Assembly: GCA_023390415.1 (NCBI GenBank)
Contig: JAEWCW010000193.1
Location: forward strand, 1 to 30,173
Direction of reading: 5' to 3'
DNA length: 30,173 bases
Origin: Pseudomonadota bacterium
Lineage (GTDB): Bacteria; Pseudomonadota; Alphaproteobacteria; Sphingomonadales; Sphingomonadaceae
Position numbers and translations under genes: made by a program. Numbering within the stretch: the stretch's first letter is position 1; every line of letters begins with the position of its first letter. Positions 14,134-21,660 of the stretch are shown in pieces. A model generated the notes under the pieces. That model was not told the origin of the DNA. It was given only the letters and a program-made list of their open reading frames with translations, and searched no databases.

Positions 14134-15845
14134 GCAGGCGCGCCTTCGCCTGACAGGTCGGCACCCGTCGGGAGAAGCGGGCGCGCTCTGTTCCGCGGGC
14201 CACCGATCTGCTCCACCAGCCATTCGGAACCCAGCCAGCCGGCGAAGAACAAGGCGAGCAAGGCCAGGAGCAGCGGGGCCGTCAGCGGCGGCAGGCGACC
14301 GACCCAACCGGCTGCGACAAGCGCCAGCTTCGGTGCACGGCGGAGCGCCCGCCCCGCATGGCGTGGCGCGTCGCGGATCACCTCGCCCGGCCCGACGAAA
14401 CGATATCCAAGCGCAGCGATGCCGCGCACCGCTGCCCGCAGGTCCTCGGGTTCGCCCTGCCAGGGAAAGGCGAAGCTCGCGAAGCCGTCGCGGACGGCGA
14501 GATTGCGCTCGGCCGCCTCGATGAGTCGTTCCGGACCTCGGCCCTCTGCCGGCGCACCGAGATTTTCAGGGATCACGAAGTCGCCGCGGATGTCGACCGC
14601 TTCGTAAGGAAAGAACTGGAACCGCGAGCCACGGCGGTAATCCGGCGCGCCCCCGTCCGCCTCGCCGGGGAAATAGAGGCTTCGGTCGTAGCGGGCGGCA
14701 TGGTCCTCGCGCGCCGCCGCATAGGCTTCCACGGACGCCGCCTGAAGCGGTGCCGAGAAGAGGATCGGACGCGGAAGGCCGCTGTCCCCCCAGGCGCGCC
14801 GTGCCTCCGCGAAACGGCCGCGCCAGTCGTCAACGCCGTTGCGCTGCAGGGGGCCGCGCTGGACCAGCACGCCATCGACGAGGTCGAGCGCGAAATATTC
14901 CGCGTCGCCGCCGCTCACCCTCTGGTGCGGATTGCGGCGCTGGCCCGACTGGTGGGTGAGGCCCTGCGCCACCAGCGTGGCGCCGCGCGAGAGGGCGTGG
15001 CTCAGCGCCTGGACGAGCTGCGGCCGCTCGCCGAGATCGACCCGCACCGCGCGGCCACGATTGTGGACGCCCTCCGGATCGCGATAGCGCGGGTGGACCG
15101 CGATCGTGAAGGGAATGCCCTCTTCGTGAAGAAGATCGGCAAGGGCGCGAATCCGCCTCGGATTGGCTTCCGGCCCCACGCCGTCGATCCGCACCATCGC
15201 CCGGTGGCGCTCGGCAGTTTGCGGAGCGAGCAGGCCGAACAACAGGTCCGCGAAGACCAGGTAGCGATCCTCCTCGTGGGCGAAGTCGAACGGGTCCTCG
15301 GCGATCTGCACGAGGTTCCCCGTGCGGACTGCCCAAGGCGTCTCGCTACTGTCGACGCCGATCGCCGTCGCGAGCACCTCGCCGCCGGCCGGCACCGCGA
15401 TCTCGCGCGCCGCGCGCAAATCGCGCTGGAAATCGCGCCCCTTGTAGCGAACGGCGACGACGTCCCGGACCCGGCCCTCGCCTCCCCGCGCGCCGATCCA
15501 CACGACCGGGCGCGCCGGTGCGGCCATGTCCGCGGCCAGCGCCCGTGGCACAGCGCCTGCTGGCAGGACGAAGGTCGCATCGAAGCCCCGCCCGCCCCCA
15601 GCGCGGTAGCCGCTTATCGGCCGAAGCTCGGCGCGGCCGAAGCGGCCGGCGAGGTTCGCCGCCATGATCGCCGACAGCTCGGTGCTCCGCTCCGGCGTTG
15701 GCTCGTAGAGGATGAGCACCCGCCGCGGAGCCCCCTCGCCGCGCGGCGCCGGCGCGACGCTGCCCAGCTCGCGCTGCGCCCAGGCGGCGAACAGCAGCCA
15801 CAACGCCAGCCCGCCGAAGGCGGCGCGAAGGATCCAGCGATGCAT
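14130..15845 (-). CDS. DUF2334 polysaccharide-deacetylase-like membrane-anchored protein
   Basis: Protein of 571 residues with an N-terminal signal-anchor (about residues 7-24, FGGLALWLLFAAWA) and a second hydrophobic segment near the C-terminus (LLLALLALFFAGWLGSEWL). The region between them is predicted to face the periplasm. The central part contains MVRIDGVGPEANPRRIRALADLLHEEGIPFTIAVHPRY (key features: RIDGV, IPFTIAV, HPRY), which matches DUF2334, a relative of the NodB carbohydrate deacetylases. The acidic pair usually seen as RIDDV is RIDGV here, so catalysis may be altered. Further conserved pieces are LVAQGLTHQS and FAFPWQ. Members are often linked to exopolysaccharide genes; here the divergent neighbour is UDP-GlcNAc 2-epimerase, which fits a surface-polysaccharide role. 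Substrate unknown. Confidence 0.78.
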   Translation of the reverse strand: MHRWILRAAFGGLALWLLFAAWAQRELGSVAPAPRGEGAPRRVLILYEPTPERSTELSAIMAANLAGRFGRAELRPISGYRAGGGRGFDATFVLPAGAVPRALAADMAAPARPVVWIGARGGEGRVRDVVAVRYKGRDFQRDLRAAREIAVPAGGEVLATAIGVDSSETPWAVRTGNLVQIAEDPFDFAHEEDRYLVFADLLFGLLAPQTAERHRAMVRIDGVGPEANPRRIRALADLLHEEGIPFTIAVHPRYRDPEGVHNRGRAVRVDLGERPQLVQALSHALSRGATLVAQGLTHQSGQRRNPHQRVSGGDAEYFALDLVDGVLVQRGPLQRNGVDDWRGRFAEARRAWGDSGLPRPILFSAPLQAASVEAYAAAREDHAARYDRSLYFPGEADGGAPDYRRGSRFQFFPYEAVDIRGDFVIPENLGAPAEGRGPERLIEAAERNLAVRDGFASFAFPWQGEPEDLRAAVRGIAALGYRFVGPGEVIRDAPRHAGRALRRAPKLALVAAGWVGRLPPLTAPLLLALLALFFAGWLGSEWLVEQIGGPRNRARPLLPTGADLSGEGAPA

Positions 15846-15971
15846 CGCCGCGCTTTCTATCCCACTCGGTCCGCCGCCGCGTCCCCCGCCGGAGCCCGCC
15901 GCGGTTGCGGTGCCATAATGGAACGCTTAGGCTTGGCGAGGCGTCGGCAAACAGGGTCGGTCAAGCTGCGA

Positions 15972-17087
15972 ATGAAGCTTCTCGTCGTCGTCGGGACCCG
16001 GCCCGAAGCGATCAAGATGGCGCCGCTCGTTCTGGTGCTGCGCGAGGAACCGGGATTTGAGGCCAAGCTTCTCTTCACCGGCCAGCATCGCGACATGGTC
16101 GCGCCGGCGCTCTCGTGTTTCGGCCTCGCGCCCGACCAAGACCTCGATCTGATGATGCCGGGCCAGAACCTCAACACCTTCGCCGCGCGTGCGATCGACA
16201 CCATCGACCGCGTCATCGCCGATGAGAAGCCCGACCGGATCCTCGTCCAGGGCGACACGACCAGCGCCCTCGCCGCCGCCATCGCGGGCTTCCACAATCG
16301 CGTCCCGGTCGGCCATGTCGAGGCCGGCCTTCGCACCGGCGATCTCGCCCGCCCGTTTCCGGAGGAGATGAACCGCCGGACGATCGACGGCATCGCCGAC
16401 TTGCTCTTCGCGCCGACCGCCGCCGCGCGCGAGGCGCTGGAAACCGAGCGCGCGGGCGGGACGATCCACGTCACCGGCAATAGCGGGATCGATGCCCTCT
16501 ATCTCATGCGCCGCCGGCTCGACGAGGATCCGGCGCTGTGCACGGCGGCCGACGAATCCTTGCCCGGAATCGCGCCCGGGCGGCGGTTGGTCGCCGTGAC
16601 CGGCCATCGCCGCGAAAGCTTCGGCGAGGGACTCCGCAACATCTGCACAGCGCTCGCCGAGCTTGCCGCCAAGGACGGGATCGACATCGTCTATCCGGTC
16701 CACCCCAATCCGGCGGTGCGGGAGCCCGTCGCCGCGGCGCTTGGCGAGGTCGACCACGTCCATCTCGTCCCGCCGCTCGATTATCCTTCGACGGTCCGCC
16801 TGATGCAGCGCGCCGACCTCATCCTCACCGACAGTGGCGGGATCCAGGAGGAAGCGCCGGCGCTCGGCACGCCCGTTCTGGTCCTGCGCGACGTGACCGA
16901 GCGGCCCGAGGGAGTCGAATGCGGCTCAGCCCGGCTCGTCGGCACCGATCCCGCGCGGATCGTGGCCGAGGCGCTGGACGCGCTCGCCCGCGGGCCGGTC
17001 GAGACCGCCAGCCCCTATGGCGACGGACGCGCTTGCGAGCGGATCGTCGATGCGCTCGCGGACCGGAAGGTCCAGCCCTTCGGATGA
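15972..17087 (+). CDS. wecB: UDP-N-acetylglucosamine 2-epimerase (non-hydrolysing)
   Basis: Enzyme of 371 residues that interconverts UDP-GlcNAc and UDP-ManNAc, the precursor of ManNAc-containing surface polysaccharides. The fold's signature segments appear in order: VVGTRPEAIKMAPL, TGQHRDM, VQGDTTSALAAA, HVEAGLRTGD, FPEEMNRRTID, VTGHRRESFG, YPVHPNP, and LTDSGGIQEEAPALGTPVLV with RDVTERPEG. All normal active-site elements look intact. The ATG at 15972 begins the protein exactly at the first beta strand; an in-frame ATG about 54 bp upstream would add a polar Arg-rich stretch and is less likely. It overlaps the following oxidoreductase by ATGA. No other ManNAc or O-antigen gene is in view. Confidence 0.93.
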   Translation: MKLLVVVGTRPEAIKMAPLVLVLREEPGFEAKLLFTGQHRDMVAPALSCFGLAPDQDLDLMMPGQNLNTFAARAIDTIDRVIADEKPDRILVQGDTTSALAAAIAGFHNRVPVGHVEAGLRTGDLARPFPEEMNRRTIDGIADLLFAPTAAAREALETERAGGTIHVTGNSGIDALYLMRRRLDEDPALCTAADESLPGIAPGRRLVAVTGHRRESFGEGLRNICTALAELAAKDGIDIVYPVHPNPAVREPVAAALGEVDHVHLVPPLDYPSTVRLMQRADLILTDSGGIQEEAPALGTPVLVLRDVTERPEGVECGSARLVGTDPARIVAEALDALARGPVETASPYGDGRACERIVDALADRKVQPFG

Positions 17088-18187
17088 GCGACGTCCTCAT
17101 CATCGGCGGCGGCATTGCGGGGCTATCCGCCGCCGCGCGCCTCTCCGCCCACGGCAGGGTCACGGTGATCGAGGCCGAGGAGGCGCTCGGCTATCACGCG
17201 TCCGGGCGAAGCGCGACCTTCAGCCATTACGGCATCGGCAACCGCGCCGTCCGCGCCATGACTCATTGGAGCCGAACGCACTTCGACCCCTCGGCTGCGC
17301 GAATCGCCCCCGCCCTCTTCTTCGCGACTGATGAGATGCTGCCCGGACTCGAAACGCTTATCGCCGACATGGCCGAATTCGCGCCGCGGCTCGAGCGGGT
17401 CGGGGAGGCCCGGATGCAGCGTCTCTTCCCGCCGCTGCGGGTCGGGCCCGGCGCCGCACTCGCCGGCTGCCTGGACCCCGACGGCCTCAAGCTCGATTCC
17501 GACGCGCTTCTGCAAGGCTTTGCACGCAGTGTGCGCACCGCCGGCGGCGAGGTCCTGACCGGGCGCCGCATCGAGCGCATCGAGCGCGGCGCTGAGGGCT
17601 GGACCGTCTCGACCGCGGACGAAAGCTGGTCGGCGCCGGTGCTGGTCAACGCCGCCGGGGCCTGGGCCGACGGCATCGCCGCACTGGCGGGCGTGGCGCC
17701 GCTCGGCCTGCGGCCGCTCCGCCGCACCATCGTCGTCGTCGATGCGCCGGAGGGCGCGGACGTGCGCGACTGGCCCTTCACCAAATCCGCGGTCGACGAT
17801 TTCTATGTCCTGCCCGAGGGCGGCCGGCTCGCCGCCTCGCCGGTGGACGAGGTCGAAAGCGATCCCTGCGACGCCCAGCCGGAGGAGTATGACGTCGCCC
17901 TCGCCGCCTGGAAGATCGAGCAATATACGACCCTTCCCGTCGCCCGGATCGCCCACCGCTGGGCGGGTCTGCGCACCTTCACCACCGATCGCGTTCCCGT
18001 TGCCGGCTTCGCGCCCGACGCGCCGGGCTTCTTCTGGCTCGCCGGCCAGGGCGGCTACGGCCTGCAGACCGCGCCGGCCATGGCCGCGATCGCCGAGGCG
18101 CTGATCCTGGGCCTGCCCTGGCCGAGCGGACTCGAGGCGCGCGGCGCGGGTCCGGCCGAAATCGGCATCGAAAGGCTGCGCGCATGA
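17084..18187 (+). CDS. FAD-dependent D-amino-acid oxidoreductase, D-arginine dehydrogenase (DauA)-like
   Basis: Flavoprotein of 367 residues in the DAO/DadA family. The N-terminal Rossmann segment VLIIGGGIAGLSAAARL binds FAD, followed by HGRVTVIEAEEALGYHASGRSA. Later family segments are PDGLKLDSDALLQGF, VLVNAAGAWADGIAALAGV, WAGLRTFTTDRVPVAG and FFWLAGQGGYGLQTAPA. From memory these follow the Pseudomonas D-arginine dehydrogenase DauA more closely than DadA or glycine oxidase, so oxidative deamination of a D-amino acid to its 2-oxo acid is likely. The substrate is not provable here. The start overlaps the wecB stop by 4 bp, an unexpected partner for an amino-acid enzyme. No D-arginine pathway genes are nearby. 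Confidence 0.85.
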   Translation: MSDVLIIGGGIAGLSAAARLSAHGRVTVIEAEEALGYHASGRSATFSHYGIGNRAVRAMTHWSRTHFDPSAARIAPALFFATDEMLPGLETLIADMAEFAPRLERVGEARMQRLFPPLRVGPGAALAGCLDPDGLKLDSDALLQGFARSVRTAGGEVLTGRRIERIERGAEGWTVSTADESWSAPVLVNAAGAWADGIAALAGVAPLGLRPLRRTIVVVDAPEGADVRDWPFTKSAVDDFYVLPEGGRLAASPVDEVESDPCDAQPEEYDVALAAWKIEQYTTLPVARIAHRWAGLRTFTTDRVPVAGFAPDAPGFFWLAGQGGYGLQTAPAMAAIAEALILGLPWPSGLEARGAGPAEIGIERLRA

Positions 18188-18238
18188 CGATGGCCTGCAG
18201 CCCTTTTCTATCGGCGGCGTTCAGCGCATGAGGGGAAA

Positions 18239-20275
18239 ATGATGCGCATGTTTCGCCGGCCCGCTCCGGCCGAGCCAGTTCCAGCTCCCGAGGGCGTGCC
18301 AGGCGATGGCGGCCCGCCGCCGAAGCGCAAGCTGACGCGCTGGCAGAAGGTCAAGCGCGGTCTCCTCGTCTTCCTGGTCATTTTCGTCGCTCTCGTCGCC
18401 TGGCTCGCGGTCACCGCGCCGCTCAACCAGTCATTGGAGCCGATCAACGCGCCGAGCCTCACCATCCTCTCCGCGGACGGCGAGATCATCGCGCGGCGCG
18501 GCGCGATCATCGACGAGCCGGTCGACGTCACCCGATTGCCCGATCATGTCTGGCAGCCCTTCGTCGCGATCGAGGATCGCGGCTTCTACAGCCATTTCGG
18601 GGTCAGCGTGCGCGGCACGGCGCGCGCCCTGTTCCGCAACGTCAGCGCCGGCGGTGTACGGCAGGGCGGATCGACCATCACCCAGCAGCTCGCCCGCACC
18701 TCCTTCCTCCACCAGCGCCAGACGATCAGCCGCAAGGCGCAAGAGGCCTTGATCGCCTTCTGGCTGGAAGCGTGGCTGAGCAAGGACGAGATCCTCAGCC
18801 GCTATCTCTCGAACGTCTATTTCGGCGACAATGTCTACGGCCTGCGCGCCGCCGCACGGCACTATTTCAGCAAGGAGCCGGAGCAGCTGACGGTCGCCGA
18901 GGCGGCGATGCTCGCCGGCGTGGTCAACGCGCCCTCGCGCCTCGCCCCCACCCGCAACCTCAAGGCCGCGCGCGACCGCGCCCGGCTCGTGCTTCGCCAG
19001 ATGGTCGCCAACCAGATGATGAGCGAGGGCGAGTTCGATACCACCCGCCCGGCCCGGCTCAACGTCGAGCGGCGCGAGGACGTGCCGACCGGCACCTATT
19101 TCGCTGACTGGGTGCTCCAACAGGCGGAGCAGGCCTCGCCCGACGGGCAGTATGGCGAGCGAATCCTGCGCACCACCCTGGAGGGCGATCTCCAGCGCCT
19201 GGCGGTGCGAACGGTCCGACGCGCCGGCCTGGGTCGCGCCCAGGTCGCACTGGTCGCCATGCGGCCGGATGGGCGCGTCGTCGCCATGGTCGGCGGCAAG
19301 AATTATGCGCAGAGCCCGTTCAACCGGGCGGTCCAGGCGCGGCGCCAGCCCGGCTCGGCCTTCAAGCTCTTCGTCTACATGGCCGCCTTCCGCGCCGGGA
19401 TGACACCCGAAACGCCGGTCAATGACGCGCCCATCGTGATGGGCAATTGGCGGCCCCAAAATTATGACGGGCGCTATCGCGGCCGCATCCTGCTGCGCGA
19501 CGCGGTCGCCATGTCGAGCAATTCGGTCGCCGTGCAGACACAGGAGCGCGTCGGCCGCAACGCGGTCATCCGCGCCGCCCGCGATCTCGGCATTTCGACT
19601 CCTCTGCGCCCGGTCCCGACGCTCGCGCTCGGCACCGAGGACGTCACCTTGCTCGAAATGACGTCGGCCTATGCCGCCGTCGCCGCGGGCTACTACCCCG
19701 TTCGCCCCTACGGCATCGCCCGCGACACCGGCTGGTTCGCGCGCTGGTGGGGCAATGGCCAGACCGTCCACCGGGACCCCGCCTTTCCGATGATGCGCGA
19801 CGTGCTCTACGCAGTAACCCAGCGCGGCACCGGAACCGCCGCGCGTCTATCGATTCCAAGCTTCGGCAAGACCGGAACCACGTCCGACCATCGCGACGCC
19901 TGGTTCTTCGGCTTTGCGGGCGACCTGATCGTCGGTGTCTGGGTCGGGAACGACGACAACAGGCCGATGCCCGGAGTGAGCGGCGGCGGCATCCCGGCGC
20001 GGATCTGGCGCAGCTTCATGACCGAAGCGCTCGGCGAACGCGCCCGCGGCCCGGTCGAAGCGGTGCCGCTCGAGCGCGCCGACCAGGCGCCGGTGGTCAA
20101 CGAATCCAATGCGGTCGAGGCCACGCCGGCGCCCGACCAGCCGGTCGTCTCAACGCCGCCGGAAGGAACGCCGCCTTCGGGGCCGGCACCGCAGCCCCAG
20201 CCCCAGCCGCAGAACCCGGCGGCTCCGCCGCCCGGGGCGAGGCCGGCCGAACCCACGCCGGCACAGCCGCAATAA
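18239..20275 (+). CDS. Class A penicillin-binding protein (glycosyltransferase 51 / transpeptidase)
   Basis: Bifunctional peptidoglycan synthase of 678 residues. A short cytoplasmic tail is followed by one membrane segment (about 41-59). The GT51 domain has catalytic Glu112 in AIEDRGFYSHFG and the RQGGSTITQQLART block (141-154), with LSRYLSNVYFGDNVYGL further on. The transpeptidase domain has the SxxK serine Ser373-Lys376 in PGSAFKLF, SxN at Ser426-Asn428 and the KTG motif in FGKTGTTSDHRDAWF. All catalytic motifs are intact. The C-terminal about 55 residues are a Pro/Gln/Ala-rich tail with a PQ repeat, likely a disordered periplasmic extension. AGGGGA at 18231-18236 precedes two tandem ATGs (18239 and 18242); spacing favours the second slightly. 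It is shorter than typical PBP1a. Confidence 0.92.
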   Translation: MMRMFRRPAPAEPVPAPEGVPGDGGPPPKRKLTRWQKVKRGLLVFLVIFVALVAWLAVTAPLNQSLEPINAPSLTILSADGEIIARRGAIIDEPVDVTRLPDHVWQPFVAIEDRGFYSHFGVSVRGTARALFRNVSAGGVRQGGSTITQQLARTSFLHQRQTISRKAQEALIAFWLEAWLSKDEILSRYLSNVYFGDNVYGLRAAARHYFSKEPEQLTVAEAAMLAGVVNAPSRLAPTRNLKAARDRARLVLRQMVANQMMSEGEFDTTRPARLNVERREDVPTGTYFADWVLQQAEQASPDGQYGERILRTTLEGDLQRLAVRTVRRAGLGRAQVALVAMRPDGRVVAMVGGKNYAQSPFNRAVQARRQPGSAFKLFVYMAAFRAGMTPETPVNDAPIVMGNWRPQNYDGRYRGRILLRDAVAMSSNSVAVQTQERVGRNAVIRAARDLGISTPLRPVPTLALGTEDVTLLEMTSAYAAVAAGYYPVRPYGIARDTGWFARWWGNGQTVHRDPAFPMMRDVLYAVTQRGTGTAARLSIPSFGKTGTTSDHRDAWFFGFAGDLIVGVWVGNDDNRPMPGVSGGGIPARIWRSFMTEALGERARGPVEAVPLERADQAPVVNESNAVEATPAPDQPVVSTPPEGTPPSGPAPQPQPQPQNPAAPPPGARPAEPTPAQPQ

Positions 20276-20279
20276 AACC

Positions 20280-20311
20280 GGGCCGCCGGCGCCCTTAAGC
20301 GCCGACGGCCC
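20280..20311 (-). terminator. Rho-independent terminator for the small minus-strand gene
   Basis: Thirteen-base arms (20280-20292 and 20299-20311) pair with one mismatch around a 6-base loop CCTTAA. Read on the minus strand, the hairpin is followed by GGTTTTATT, a short T tract. On the plus strand there is no T tract, so it primarily serves the gene at 20339-20551, though the hairpin could also hinder transcription leaving the penicillin-binding protein gene. Confidence 0.7.
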
Positions 20312-20338
20312 AGCCTGCTATCGAGCTGTTCGCTCCGA

Positions 20339-20551
20339 TCAGGATGTCGTGGTGGTCGCGGGCGTGCGGCGGCTGCGGCGACGGTCGTAGAGCTTCTTGG
20401 CGACCCAGCCGCCGGCAAGCGCGATTCCGACCGGGCCCATGGCCCGGCGCGCGACCCAGGGCGCAGCGGCGCCGATCAGCGCGCCCTTGGCGCCTTCATG
20501 ACGTCCGGCGATCCTCCGTCCGATCGCGGCGCCGATCAAAGTCCTGAACAT
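20339..20551 (-). CDS. Small glycine/alanine-rich, basic protein, unknown function
   Basis: Protein of 70 residues starting MFRTLIGAAIGRRIAGRHEG. It has a weakly hydrophobic Gly/Ala-rich centre (GALIGAAAPWVARRAMGPVGIALAGGWVAKKLY), with small residues spaced as in glycine-zipper segments, and a basic, Thr-rich tail (DRRRSRRTPATTTTS). It may associate with membranes, but no clear full transmembrane helix or signal peptide is present. The ATG at 20551 has GGGAGA five bases upstream, while an upstream in-frame codon lacks support. Its own terminator follows, and it is divergent from the AI-2E permease. I do not recognise a family with a known function. Confidence 0.65.
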   Translation of the reverse strand: MFRTLIGAAIGRRIAGRHEGAKGALIGAAAPWVARRAMGPVGIALAGGWVAKKLYDRRRSRRTPATTTTS

Positions 20552-20634
20552 ATTCGTCTCCCGGGGGGATGGTGACATTCTCGGCGAAAGAGCGTTGAAC
20601 TCGGCCGATTGTTCCGCGTCCGAGAGGAAATCGC

Positions 20635-21660
20635 ATGAGCCACCGCGTCTTCGTCGAGCGCCTCGTGATCGGGATCGCCATCGTCGGCCTCGCGGCCTTG
20701 CTCTGGGCGCTTCGCGGCCTGGTCATCTTGGTGTTCGGCGCGGTTTTGGTCGCTGTCATCCTCAACCTGATCGCCTCGCCGCTTCGCCGCCGCGGTGTTC
20801 CCGACTGGGCGGCTCTGCTCGCGGCAGTGACCTTCGCGGTGGGTACGCTGGCGATCGCCATCGTCCTGTTCGGGGCCGAGACCGCGCGTCAGGCGACCAG
20901 CCTCCAGGAGACGATCCCCGCGGCCTGGGCGGCGATCCAGCAGCGGCTCGAGCCTTACGGGCTGGCCGGGCCGCTCCGCGACACCCTCGCCGCCGTGCAG
21001 AGCAGCGGCGGTGGAATCCTCTCGAACGTCGGCCGGATCGCCATCTCCGTCGGCAACGGGATCGCCGACGCACTCCTGGTCATCGTCGGCGGAATCTATC
21101 TCGCCGCGCAGCCCAATCTGTACCTGCGCGGCATGGTGAAGCTCTTCCCGGCGGACGCGCGACCGCGCGTGGAGCAGGCGCTCGACGATAGCCGCACCGC
21201 CTTAGGGCTGTGGCTGCGCGGTCGTCTGGTCTCGATGACGCTGGTCGGCACGCTGACCTGGATCGGCCTGACCGCGATCGGCATCCCCGGCGCGATGGCC
21301 CTGGCCGTCCTCGCCTTCATCCTCGAATTCATCCCGTTCATCGGGCCAGTGATCGCGGCCGTGCCGGCGATCCTTCTCGCTCTGGCCTTCGATCCCACCA
21401 AGGCGTTGTGGGTCGCCTTGCTCTATGTCGGAATCCAGCAGCTCGAAGGGAATGTGATCGAGCCGCTCGTCCAGCAACGCGCGGTCGAGATGCCGCCGGC
21501 CCTGCTGCTGTTCGCCGTGGTCGCGGGCGCGGTCGTGTTCGGCCCGCCCGGGATCCTCTTTGCTGCCCCCCTCACCGTCGTCCTGTTCGTCATGGTGAAG
21601 CGCCTCTACGTCCGTGAGGCGCTCGGCACGCCGACCGAGATCCCCGGCGAGAAGGCCTAG
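20635..21660 (+). CDS. AI-2E family transporter (PerM/YdiK-like permease)
   Basis: Integral membrane protein of 341 residues. Paired N-terminal helices (about 10-28 and 30-48) are followed by a third helix (58-78), a periplasmic/cytoplasmic mid-region with amphipathic helices (80-160), and a C-terminal block of helices. The latter includes the family hallmark FILEFIPFIGPVIAAVPA and QQLEGNVIEPLVQQRAVEMPP. Members have been linked to autoinducer-2 export, Na+/H+ antiport or unknown transport, so the substrate should be left open. The start ATG at 20635 follows GAGAGGAAATCGC. Its stop TAG shares CTAG with the stop of the convergent AceE-like gene. Confidence 0.88.
   Translation: MSHRVFVERLVIGIAIVGLAALLWALRGLVILVFGAVLVAVILNLIASPLRRRGVPDWAALLAAVTFAVGTLAIAIVLFGAETARQATSLQETIPAAWAAIQQRLEPYGLAGPLRDTLAAVQSSGGGILSNVGRIAISVGNGIADALLVIVGGIYLAAQPNLYLRGMVKLFPADARPRVEQALDDSRTALGLWLRGRLVSMTLVGTLTWIGLTAIGIPGAMALAVLAFILEFIPFIGPVIAAVPAILLALAFDPTKALWVALLYVGIQQLEGNVIEPLVQQRAVEMPPALLLFAVVAGAVVFGPPGILFAAPLTVVLFVMVKRLYVREALGTPTEIPGEKA

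Noticed and set aside
20280..20311. Considered as a mobile repeat rather than a terminator
   Set aside because: Position between two convergent genes, a strong stem, and a T tract on the minus strand fit a terminator; no second copy is visible.
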